From: Theodoxus fluviatilis
Taxonomy: Eukaryota; Mollusca; Gastropoda; Cycloneritida; Neritidae
Length of the DNA: 64,000 bases
Reading direction: 5' to 3'
Assembly: GCA_034096865.1 (NCBI GenBank)
Contig: JAWQFJ010001240.1
Coordinates: 32,501-96,500 of the forward strand
In this document: piece by piece, positions 49,239-60,851 of the stretch
Position numbering within the stretch: position 1 is the stretch's first letter
Layout: every line of letters starts with the position of its first letter
Made by a program: the position numbers and the translations under genes
Notes under the pieces: generated by a model
What the model was told of the DNA's origin: nothing
The model's database searches: none
What the model saw: only the letters and a program-made list of their open reading frames with translations

Positions 49239-49240
49239 TG
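48966..49240. repeat. Compound GT microsatellite
   Basis: (TG)n with two nearly identical ~63-bp higher-order units (GTGTGTCTGTGTTTGTGTGT...GTGCGAGTGTGTAT) at about 49066 and 49129. Confidence 0.95.
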
Positions 49241-51603
49241 TCTTTTCATAAAGAAATGACAGAATATCATTCTCTTTGATATTCATTACCAACAAAATGT
49301 GTATGAATGTGAAAACTAATCACACAGCTGCTATTTCTCACTTCCATCCTCAGAATTAAGACACAGGGGAGTTGATCTAGTGTGCAAGATTGCACAACAA
49401 CCTTGGACATGTTGTAGTCACAGAATTTGCAATCCAAACGCTGTTAGTAACAAGTAATAACTAAACAGCAATGCACTGATTTGAATCAGATAAGTGAGTG
49501 ATACATTAGATGCAGTATGAGACAGAGCGGATGAACACAATTACAGACAGGACAAATACACGCTGTGTTGCATACAGAGACTGCTCATTCATCCAACAGC
49601 TTCAACATCAAAGTCTTATGGCAAGACAAGCTGCCAACAAAAGCACAGATCAACATGGTCATGACTGAGTTAGCAACATGCTACTCGTGAGAGTAGAACA
49701 ATTCGCTTTGATGTATGCCATAAAACCTTACACATTTCTAGTATCTGGAATTCCCCTGTGAAAAAAGAAGGCCAACCAAAAAAATCATGATGTTGCATGA
49801 AATGATGGCAAGGCAAAGCACTCGAAAAGAAACTGCTACTATCTATAACACACAAGGAGAGTCTAATTCAATAAGCATTTGGCATCACACAAAAATCAAA
49901 CTCAGATTGGAAATTCATATCTGTCAGATAATGACCGACTGAGAGCGACACTGAACACATAGCCTTTGACATCACATTAACTAAAAAAGAACTTTGCAAC
50001 ACATGAATTGTGTTCTGAATCATATTTGAAATTTCTGCAGTTGCTGCTCTGATTTCTTTATTCAACAGTGACATATTGCGATTTTAAAATGCATCACTTC
50101 AAAATTGATTATATTCCCATTAACATAGCTCTGAGTAAACTTGTTTGTGAAAAAACAAACAAAAAACTTCCATGCATGAAACATGTACCTTTAAGCACCA
50201 AGCACATACCTTTAACTACTAAAACTAATAATTGCATACCAGAGCATAATGCCCAGGTACTAAGAATAAAAAGAGTTAATTAAAAATCATGTCTTGTTAG
50301 CAAAACCCAAATCAATTTGTTTAATGACTCGTCACTTTACTTACTACAGTTTTATCATGCATGGGTCAAAAAGTCCCCCACTGCAAATGAAACAAAAAAC
50401 AAACAAAAAACCAAATAGAGGCTGGAAAACCTGGCAGTAAAAAACCAGACCGACCACTATGTCAAACACAACCATGGGTAGTCTCTTCAACAAGTCTTGT
50501 TAGCCAAGAGCACACACACGCCATGCTGTAGTGGAGACTTTTCCCATTCATGGAGGAGGGGTTCATCTCAAATCATTTGCGTGCATCCTCATTGAACTTG
50601 CTGACAGTCCATTGGGGAAGGAAATTCAGCTGCCCTGGAGCATGAGATGAATGTCAGGAAGTACGGTTCCCTGAAGGTCCTCTTCATCTTTTCCACAGGC
50701 AGGGAACATTCCTGTGAACCTTCGGATGGAGAAAATGTCCCTGATTTTCCTTTGGTGGCAGAGGTACTTGTTCTTTCTGCTTCGAATGATTTTTTAATTA
50801 TTTAAAAACACCAAAATGTGTTTTTTTCCTTCTTCAGCTTCTTATTTGCATTAGATGTGGTTCATTCACAGACGGAGAGAAGGAGGAAGGGTAGAGAGTC
50901 ATATCCATGCAGAAGTGCCTGAGCTCCTTAGAAAGGACAATGGCTTGATTTATTAGAGTTGGTTATTGGAGTCCTGGAAAGTGGGAAAGAAATACACCAT
51001 GCAGAGATTGAGTTTGCAATGTACCAGTGAGCTTCCGAGCAAATGTGTCTTCCAAATAGATTGGGCCTCATAGATGTGAAGAACACAGAAACAACAAAAC
51101 TTGTGGTCACTGGGATGTCACGGCTGTGATTCCTTAAAAAGATTCTGAATTCTTGAGATGGATTAGGAGACATTCTGTCATTCTCATCTATGGGCTAGCT
51201 TGCCTCTAGCATCCCTTGGATTCCAGCTTGGGAATTCATCTGGGTTTGTGTTTCTTCAAATGTGGTTTCCTGCATGTGTTAGTGTATTTTTAGTGGAAAG
51301 GAACTTAAGGCAGAAATCACTCCATGCAGAACTTCTGTTCTCTGATTTCATAACTATGCACACACACACAAAAAAGGGGTGGGGGAGAGGGAAAATAAAT
51401 ATGAAAGAAGTAAAATCAACTCCCATGCATTAAATGTTTTTCATCTTCTTCAATTTCTAGTCGCTTCAAACCCAGTGGCGGGGGCGGGCACACCATGCTG
51501 TTCAGATCAACCAGCCTGTCAGGTCAAGGAGCACACGCAGAGGCCTGGTGACTGACAGGGTCAGGTCATAGGTCAAAGAGATCAAGGCCATGCACCAGGA
51601 GAA

Positions 51604-53223
51604 TCAGGTCACACCATTCCACAGTCCGCCATTTACCTCGTCATCGCCGCCCCGTCGACGACGCCGACGCCTGGCCTCTCTGTCATCGTCCTCTTCGGCC
51701 GTTTCCTGCTGCATCCTCTCCTGACGACGACGTCGTCGTCGCTCCTCTCTGTCTTCTTCCTCGGCTGCCTCAGCAGCCTCAGGTTTCTCTCGCTCCTCAC
51801 GGCGTCGACGGCGCCGCGCCTCCCGATCATCTTCCTCTGGTTCAGCAGCTGGGGCAGGAGGAGGTGTAGGTTCCTTGGGTTTCTTCTCTTCTTCCGGCTT
51901 GCTAGGTGTAGCATGTTCTTCCTCGGCGATATTCCGTCGGAATCTTCGTCTTGGAGTAACCTCTTCTTCCTCTTCTTTCTTTGGTTCTTCCTCCTTTGGT
52001 TCTTCCTCCTTCTTCGTTTCTTCCTCCTTCTTCGTTTCTTCCTCCTTCGTTTCTTCCTCCTTCTTCGTTTCTTCCTCCTTCGTTTCTTCCTCCTTCGTTT
52101 CTTCCTCCTTCTTCGTTTCTTCCTCCTTTGGTTCTTCCTCCTTCTTTTCCTCCTCTTCCTTGGGTTTGCTGGGCGTAGTCTCTTCTTCCTCCTCATCGAA
52201 GTTTCTTCGGAATCGTCTTTTGGGAGTCTCCTCTTCTTTTTCTTTCTTTGGCTCCTCTGCTTTGGGCTCTTCAGGCTTTTCATCTTCCTTCTTCTCTTCC
52301 TCTGGCTTCTTCTCTTCTTCTGCCTTTTCTTCCTTCTCTTCTTCCTTCTCCTGAGGTTCTTCCTTCTTTTCCTCAGAGACATCTTCATCCTCATCCATTG
52401 GCCTCCTGAATTTTTTCACAGGCTCTTCCTCTGGTTCTTTCTTTTCTTCCTCTTCCCTTTCTTCGTCCTTTTTCTCTTCTTCCTCTTTAACGCCAGCCAG
52501 ATCTTCCTCTTCTTCATCATCAAAAGGCTTCCTGAACTTCTTGACTGGTTCTTCTTCTTTCTTTTCCTCTGTCTTTTCTTCTTCCTTCTTTTCTTCCTCT
52601 TCCTTCACGCTGGCAAATAAGTCTTCCTCTTCTTCATCATCAAAAGGCTTCCTGAACTTTTTGACAGGTTCTTCCTCCTTTTTCTTCTCCTCTGTCTTCT
52701 CTTCTTCCTCCTTCTTCTCTTCCTCTTCCTTCACGCTAGCAAATAAATCTTCCTCTTCCTCATCATCAACAGCCCTTCTGAATTTCTTGACTGGTTCTTC
52801 CTCCTCTTTCTTCTCCTCTTTCTTTTCTTCTTCCTCCTTCTTCTCTTCCTCTTCCTTCACACTAGCAAATAAGTCTTCCTCTTCCTCATCATCAAAACCC
52901 CTTCTGAATTTCTTGACTGGTTTTTCCTCCTCTTTCTTCTCCTCTTTCTTTTCTTCTTCCTCCTTCTTCTCTTCCTCCACATTGGCAAATAAGTCTTCTT
53001 CTTCTTCCTCATCACCAAAAGCCCTTCTGAATTTCTTGACTGGTTCTTCTCCCTCCTTCTTCTCCTCTTCTGTCTTCTCTTCCTTTGCACCCTCTTCTTT
53101 CTCTTCCTTCTTTTCCTCAGCACCCTCTTCATTTTCTTCATTCATTTTTCCTTCCTCATCCTTCCACTTTTTCTCTCCTTCTTCCTCTTCTTTTGCTTTC
53201 TCCTCAGCAAAATCTTCAATGGT
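51604..53223 (-). CDS. SH3BGR: SH3BGR last exon: charged repeat domain
   Basis: Opens [20 protein letters not shown]. Six units of ~35-45 residues follow, each with a basic core PVKKFRR/KPF, then [19 protein letters not shown] and a Lys/Glu spacer. Next come two related cores ([20 protein letters not shown] and [19 protein letters not shown]) separated by [11 protein letters not shown] repeats. The end has three [15 protein letters not shown] units before [16 protein letters not shown] uniform composition shift from acidic spacers to poly-Arg suggests an intrinsically disordered polyampholyte. The exon has no introns and stays in one frame for 1.6 kb despite the repeats, which argues for selection on the protein. 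Confidence 0.9.
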   Translation of the reverse strand, partial: TIEDFAEEKAKEEEEGEKKWKDEEGKMNEENEEGAEEKKEEKEEGAKEEKTEEEKKEGEEPVKKFRRAFGDEEEEEDLFANVEEEKKEEEEKKEEKKEEEKPVKKFRRGFDDEEEEDLFASVKEEEEKKEEEEKKEEKKEEEEPVKKFRRAVDDEEEEDLFASVKEEEEKKEEEEKTEEKKKEEEPVKKFRKPFDDEEEEDLFASVKEEEEKKEEEKTEEKKEEEPVKKFRKPFDDEEEEDLAGVKEEEEKKDEEREEEEKKEPEEEPVKKFRRPMDEDEDVSEEKKEEPQEKEEEKEEKAEEEKKPEEEKKEDEKPEEPKAEEPKKEKEEETPKRRFRRNFDEEEEETTPSKPKEEEEKKEEEPKEEETKKEEETKEEETKEEETKKEEETKEEETKKEEETKKEEEPKEEEPKKEEEEEVTPRRRFRRNIAEEEHATPSKPEEEKKPKEPTPPPAPAAEPEEDDREARRRRRREEREKPEAAEAAEEEDREERRRRRRQERMQQETAEEDDDREARRRRRRRGGDDEVNGGLWNGVT

Positions 53224-53747
53224 CTGTGAGGCAAATATGCATAAATGGCAGAAAACAATGTTTCATCAATTGCATGAAGTAATAAGAGCAAAATTATTTC
53301 AAGTTTACTTTAAAGACATTGGCAGAAAAAACAAAGTAAAACCCCTCAAAATGACACGATTCTATTCATAACAAACTTAGAAATATCATCCTATTTATTC
53401 CTCTGAGTAAACATAAATATGTCATTTGTCAACTTTATCAAGGCAGTAAACTGCACAACTTAGCAAAAGAGAGGGCATTTAATTTCTGCACAACTGCTCA
53501 TGCTCATAATTGTTTTTCCTAATTGAATCTATTACAATACCCAATCTAGAATGCTAATCAATCCTTTTAATTCCAACAAAACTGACTCAACTGATGCCTG
53601 TTTGCATATTAAATTTCATGAACATTGTTAGTAACAAAACTATCTCTGTCTCTCTCTCCCTCTCTCTCTATCATTCATCTCTCACATTCATTCTCTCTCA
53701 TTCATTCTCTCTCTCTCTCATTCATTCTCACATTTATTCTCTCTCAT

Positions 53748-53821
<74 letters not shown>

Positions 53822-53825
53822 TCTC

Positions 53826-53877
<52 letters not shown>

Positions 53878-53891
53878 TCTCTCTGTCTCTC

Positions 53892-53975
<84 letters not shown>

Positions 53976-56472
53976 GTCTCTCTCTCTCTTTCTAGTCTAT
54001 GCTGAGCAGGCAAGTGGCAGTCTCTGCACCACAAACTGATTGCTCACTACCCTATTCTATCCATTCATCAGTGGCGTTAAGTACCCTCACTGATAGCTTG
54101 TTTCTTTCACTTGCGTTTTGCAACACCATATGATTTATAAACTATGTTCCAAGACGTTTGACCAAATGCAAATCAAAATTTTGGACTCAAAACTAAATCT
54201 CCCACCTTAGTTTCTGACCCCACTGTTTTGACATCTGTAGTTTAGTATCCAAAGTTGAGAGTAAATGCATTTTAAGCATTTTCACAGAGTGTCTTGGACA
54301 AGTTAGTCTTCTTTGCTGCTTTTGAAATCACTCATACAACATCAAAAGAATGTTTATTTACTTCACTGACAATTCATCATTGCATAATTGTTTACACACA
54401 ACATAGAAGAACAAGAAGGGCAAAGCCCATACGACTCACATGCTTGACCTTGACCTTTATATGACCTTGACCTTCAGGTGACCTTCAAGGTCAAACAACT
54501 AAACCTACCAATGACATCATACACAAAGAAATGCTTTACACATTTTTCCTACCAAAATACATGTGACCTTGACCCAAGGTCAAGGTCATCCAAGGTCATG
54601 CAACACAAAGCTGTTAATTCAAGACATAGGAAGCACAATGGTGCTTATTGGCACTTTCTACCATGAGATATAGTCACTTTTAGTGGTTCACTACCCCATT
54701 TTGGTCACATTTCATAAGGGTCAAAGTGACCTTGACCTTGATGATATGTGACCAAATGTGTCTCATGATGAAAGTATAACATGTGCCCCACATAATTATT
54801 AAGTTTGAAACAGTTATCTTCCATAGTTCAGGGTCAAGGTCACTTCAAAATATGTATACAATCCAACTTTGAAGAGCTCCTGTGACCTTGACCTTGAAGC
54901 AAGGTCAACCAAACTGGTATCAAAAGATAGGGCTTGCTTTGACCTATATACCACTTGTAGCTAAGGTCGCCATTCTCAATAACGTGGGAGAAAATTGGGA
55001 AAATGTGAAAAATGACTGTTTTTGAGACCACATTTATGGCTCCTGTGACCTTGACCTTGAAGCAAGGTCAAGTCACTATGTATGTTTTTTGAGGCCTTGT
55101 CATCATACACCATCATGCCACATTTGGTGTTGATAGACTTAATAGTCTCCGAGAAAAATCCAACGTTTAAGTTTTTTACGGACGGACGGACGGACGGACG
55201 CCCGCCCGGACGGACGACACGGCTCAGTACATAGACTCACTTTTGCTTCGCATGTGAGTCAAAAACCTGCTTGACTGGCAAGTTTTGAGTTGGAACAAGT
55301 GATTTTTTGGGGGGAGGAAAATGGTCAAATCTGCAATTGTTCATATCACGACCTGATCAACTTCCCCTTTCACACTTTATTTTATTTTCCTAAATCAGGA
55401 CACTAGCACAATTACAAAAATAATTATTTCTTCTTTTTTGTTTTTCTCTCTCCCCCCCCCGCCCCTACCCACCCCTCCACCCCCAATAATCTATAATACA
55501 TTGATTCAACATAGAGTTTACAGTTTCATACACTGGTTGGCAGGGTTTTGTTGATAGGATTGATAGGATACTTTTTTTTTCTCTCACAATATCACTTCAA
55601 GAAACACTGGAGTAAGAAAATATTCTACGAATGTTTAATTTAGGAGTCAAATACAACAGTTATTGCTATACAAACAACATACAGCCAGAGCATAAGATAT
55701 TCCCTTTATCAACCAGAGCATCTGACTGCTGAACTTTTGGAGCAGCTATTCATAAATGTACAACCATCACTTGACAATATTCTCCGCTCATCCCACAGCA
55801 AACTACTTCTCATACTGAGACATGCTGTAAGTAAACACGTCACACAATAAACCTTGTTCCACAGTTCAAATCAAGTTTCCTGAGATAACTACTGATCCAT
55901 CTACATGTTTCAAGTCAGAAAATTACTCAGATCTCCTAGCAGAACGGTCAGTGACACAGCACTTCTTACACAGACATGCTGTAAGCAAAGCTGTATTTTC
56001 TTTTTTTAAGGAAACCTACTTTTGCCTCTTTTATTCAAGGTGTTTAAACAAGACCAGGTAATAATAGAGTTCCCTAGTGGGACCGTCAACTGCAAATCAT
56101 TTCTGACACTCAGACATGCAGTCAGCAGAGCTGTCATGCAAAATACCTTGTCCAGTTCTCCCTCCTCCTATTGGAAACACATAGAACCAATTCTTCATAA
56201 CACAACAGAAGATGCAAGATCTAATTACAACAACAAAACACCCCCAAAAAACCTCTATACAATGAAGTAAAACATCACATACACAAAGAGTAAAAATATT
56301 TCCAGTTTTCACAAAGATCAACATCCAAGAAAAAGAAAACAAAAATCTTCATTCTTCCTAACAAGTCATCACTACAACTGGATTGAAAATGCTTAGGTCT
56401 TGTTGCATTACCTTAAGAAACTCCTACATATATTTAAAAATGCACCCAAACTTGTCCTCTCATTTGCATGCA

Positions 56473-56543
<71 letters not shown>

Positions 56544-57105
56544 TCTCCCCCCTCTCTTTCCAATATTCAGTAAGCCAAGTGCCTAGATGAGTGGAAGCTG
56601 TCCTTGTTGCTTTATAGAGCTCTGCACTGCATTTCCAAAGCATAGAGGCTAGGCTAGGTGGTTGTCACAAAGTGTTCCAAGCAACCCACTGTTCTACTGC
56701 ATAATAGATGTAGCTAGTAGACAAAAATATCTCATGAAAGAAACAAGCTCACCAAGTGATCTCAAAAGATTAGGCAACACACTTGACACAGGGGACACAT
56801 ATAATGAAGAGAGTGTGATGATACAATCAACTCATTCACAACTTGTAGCAGCATATGCTACACGCTGAACAGTCAATGATGACGCGTAGGTTCATTTGAT
56901 GCTATACATTATCATAATTTTCCTTCTTGTAAGGGGAAATTTGAATTCAGAGAACTAGGGTTAATTTCATAGCTTTAGTTATTTTTTCATTATGATTTTT
57001 AAAAATACATCTATTTTCTTGCGATTCCAGAGATAAGATGAACTAAAAATACTGCGTCTTGAATGAGTTTGGTGAATTTGATGAAGAATAACAGTCTAGT
57101 CATCC

Positions 57106-57154
<49 letters not shown>

Positions 57155-58442
57155 GAATGATGAGGATGATGATGTGGTGTTGACATTCATGATATTGATG
57201 ATATTTTTGTCTCTTCCTTTTTTTTGCCTCCTTTGTAATTTTGTCCTCCTTGTGTATTTTTTTAGACCCAATAAACTAAATTATATTATTTTTATTAAAA
57301 ACCAGTCAAGTCATCCCAAGCAGGGACCAAACCACGCCACCTGATCACCTCGCACAGTTGCCAACAGGTCGGGCTACTACGCCAAATCCTGATCTTTAAA
57401 AAAGATGTGTTCATCAGCGTAGCGAGTTGCTTGCCTGCAGTCATTGTACTTGTGCAGGGGAGGTCATGTGACTGCTCTGTGGGAGTACGGAGGGGAGGTC
57501 ATGTGACTGCTCTGTGGGAGTACGGAGGGGAGGTCATGTGACTGCTCTGTGGGAGTACGGAGGGGAGGTCATGTGACTGCTCTGTGGGAGTACGGAGGGG
57601 AGGTCATGTGACTGCTCTGTGGGAGTACGGAGGGGAGGTCATGTGACTGCTCTGTGGGAGTACGGAGGGGAGGTAATGTGACTGCTCTGTGGGAGTACGG
57701 AGGGGAGGTAATGTGACTGCTCTGTGGGAGTACGGAGGGGAGGTCATGTGACTGCTCTGTGGGAGTACGGAGGGGAGGTCATGTGACTGCTCTGTGGGAG
57801 TACGGAGGGGAGGTCATGTGACTGCTCTGTGGGAGTACGGAGGGGAGGTCATGTGACTGCTCTGTGGGAGTACGGAGGGGAGGTCATGTGACTGCTCTGT
57901 GGGAGCGCAAAGGTATCATTCTAATAAAGGAACACATTACAGGGGTCGTGTTAACACGCCATTTTTAAGGTGACACAGGTGATATTGGTAACAAAGGGGA
58001 CACCAATGCTCCTATTGCTCAATTCCCTGAATGCAAATGGACTCGATGGGACACTTCGTTTTAAGTCACACCTGCATGAAAATGACTACATTTTCATGGA
58101 ATATGTTCCAGTGCTTTCTATCTTGTTCTACAATCAGTGATGGAATTTTCCTTCCAGACAACTGTTTGCTTGCCTGGGAGCGGGTGGAGATGTAACATAC
58201 ATGTCACAGTGCACCAACATCCATCAGTATGCAAAGCTACCTTGATCAAAGAATACTTGCCACAGAAGAAAAATTGGAACAGATGGATCTGATGACTCAA
58301 TCTACAGTATATCCTCTCCTAAAAAATCAACTGTCATGTATGGAGACTTCTGCTCCGATGATGTCCACACTTAGTACATGTTTGTGCAGTATATATAGAT
58401 AACACGTCCTTCAGTCTGCACAAAGTAATGACAAATGCAGAC

Positions 58443-58525
<83 letters not shown>

Positions 58526-59414
58526 GGCCCATACTGGGCCTTAGAAGCACTGCAAGGACTTTCAGAAAACGTCCTTGGTTCAGAAGTATGCAGATTATAA
58601 AATTCATACTGTAGATTGGCAGTCATTGACAAGGAAGGTGATCTTCATTTCAACAATAGCGAGAGATCTTCTGGTTCTAAACTGCAAGTAACTTTCATAA
58701 GCGACTTTAAAGGAAACATATGCCACAACTTTGCTTTCCAGTTCACATAAAGGTGTAGCCTACTCTTGCAGCAGTCAGCCCCTCACATCCAACTGTGAGC
58801 TATATCATTCAAGGCATCGGTAACATGATTGTCAAGGTCAACTGACGTGAACTGTGACGCAATACCGTCTTTGAAAAATCAAAGATGTACAAAGATGTGT
58901 ATAGATATATGACAGACTTACCCCTGTGATGCTGATTGATGCCTCCGATGTTGCTTTCTCTACCGCAAGTTTGAAGAATTCGTACAGCTTGTCTGCTTCC
59001 ACTGCTGCCTCAAAGTCTTCATAGTCCTAAAACAACAACAGGCAAATCTCTCATCCACAACTAATTATTCAAACTATTATTGTAAAGACAGTTATAACCT
59101 AAACTTTTCATGATTAATGGATTCAGATGATATTCGCCATTCACTTACTCTCCAGTAAGGGGAATGCTTACCTATCAGTCATATGACTGCTGGAACAGGA
59201 ATGACTGAACAGTCAGGTTTTAGAATCAACACAGGATATAAATGCAAAACAATTCACATCAACCTTGCTCCATATGTAAATTCACCTGGCTTCCAAAGGT
59301 CAGTCAACATTGGAAAAGACGCCACAATAGGTCCAATGTCTGGGACAACCTTCACTGAGGTTGGCATGATTTATGCCAGACTTAGCCACTCACATCTACA
59401 GACTGTCACTGACT

Positions 59415-59450
<36 letters not shown>

Positions 59451-60577
59451 GGGGTTGGGGGCTGGGGGGGGGGGGGTGGTGGTGGTGGTGGTGTTACTCT
59501 GATTGATTCTCATCTCATCTATCAACACAATATGTTTAGGTTTCATCTATCAGCTCAATATGTTTAGGTTTCATCTATCAGCACAATATGTTTAGGTTTC
59601 ATCTATCAGCACAATATGTTTAGGTTTCATCTATCAGCACAATATGTTTAGGTTTCACCTATCAGCACAATATGTTTAGGTTTCACCTATCAGCACAATG
59701 TGTTTAGGTTTCATCTATCAGCACAATGTGTTTAGGTCTCACCTATCAGCACAATATATTTAGGTTTCCCACTAACAGCAAGAGCACAAAATATGGCCTG
59801 AGCAACTTTGACATATATATACATTGTAGTGTTTCCTAAGTTTGAAGGGCTGAATGATGCGAAATACAACGCCTTGAAATATCCCTACCAGAAAAATTCT
59901 ACCAGCCCTTATACTGCCAGTGTGTCCTTGGAACTCAGCAGTGCTGACTTTTTTCTTTTCTTTTCTTTTTTTCCTTTGAAGTTCCTTCAAAAGTTTTCAA
60001 CATTGATTTAAAGAATTAATTTCCCTTTGGGGGTAGGGGTGAGGAATTGTTGTGATTATGGTAACATAACAGCGGATGTCAGATTGAGCCTGCACATTTG
60101 TGTGTGTGTTTCTTTTAAGAAAGTTCATGTATAAAGTAGATTCATTCTCTTTTACTGATAATGCTTTTTTATTTGAATAGTGGACTCACAGGGCAGGGAA
60201 GATGGTACAGCATGCAGTTTGTTGTTTAACCTCTCTTTTTTTCTAGGTGTCGGCAGAAAATAATGGGATTGATTGAGTTACCATATCCACAACAATTCTT
60301 TTTTTTTGGCCTTATGTAGGCAGTTTCAGGTGAGCCCTCCAGTTTTTCAACTCAAAACTCATTGTTCTAAATTTAGTAACCATATGGAGAAGATCAGGCA
60401 ACACTTTCCCCCAGGTTGTCACTCCACCGCTGAATCCAGGACAAGTCAGAGGAGGCAGATGGAGAGGGCACAGCTGGAACACAGCTAACAGTAGGTCACG
60501 CTGGACTGCCTGCGTGCCTGCCTGCCTGCCTGCCAGCCAGCCAGAAACAGATGGATGGACAGACGGATAGACAGACA

Positions 60578-60661
<84 letters not shown>

Positions 60662-60674
60662 CAGAGACAGAGAC

Positions 60675-60705
<31 letters not shown>

Positions 60706-60742
60706 CACAGACAGACACACAGACAGACACACAGACAGAGTC

Positions 60743-60785
<43 letters not shown>

Positions 60786-60794
60786 CACAGACAC

Positions 60795-60851
<57 letters not shown>

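Larger units (their letters stand above)
40993..51603. other. Long region without recognisable genes, partly possible SH3BGR 3' UTR
   Basis: About 10.6 kb of AT-rich sequence with no exon I can support on either strand. Minus-strand AATAAA signals (TTTATT on this strand) occur near 50947, 50058, 48571, 47607 and 42148, so the SH3BGR 3' UTR could be long. Embedded features are a MITE-like palindrome (44621-44864) and a GT block (48966-49240). Confidence 0.5.

Noticed and set aside
48845..49295. Cys/Val- and Thr/His-rich frames near 49 kb
   Set aside because: Same artefact from a GT microsatellite.
51875..53371. Long plus-strand Ser/Phe-rich frames opposite the SH3BGR last exon
   Set aside because: Antisense shadows of the Glu/Lys repeat exon, which has splice, phase and family support.
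53594..54034. Ser/Leu and Glu/Arg frames
   Set aside because: (CT)n microsatellite, open in several frames and on both strands.
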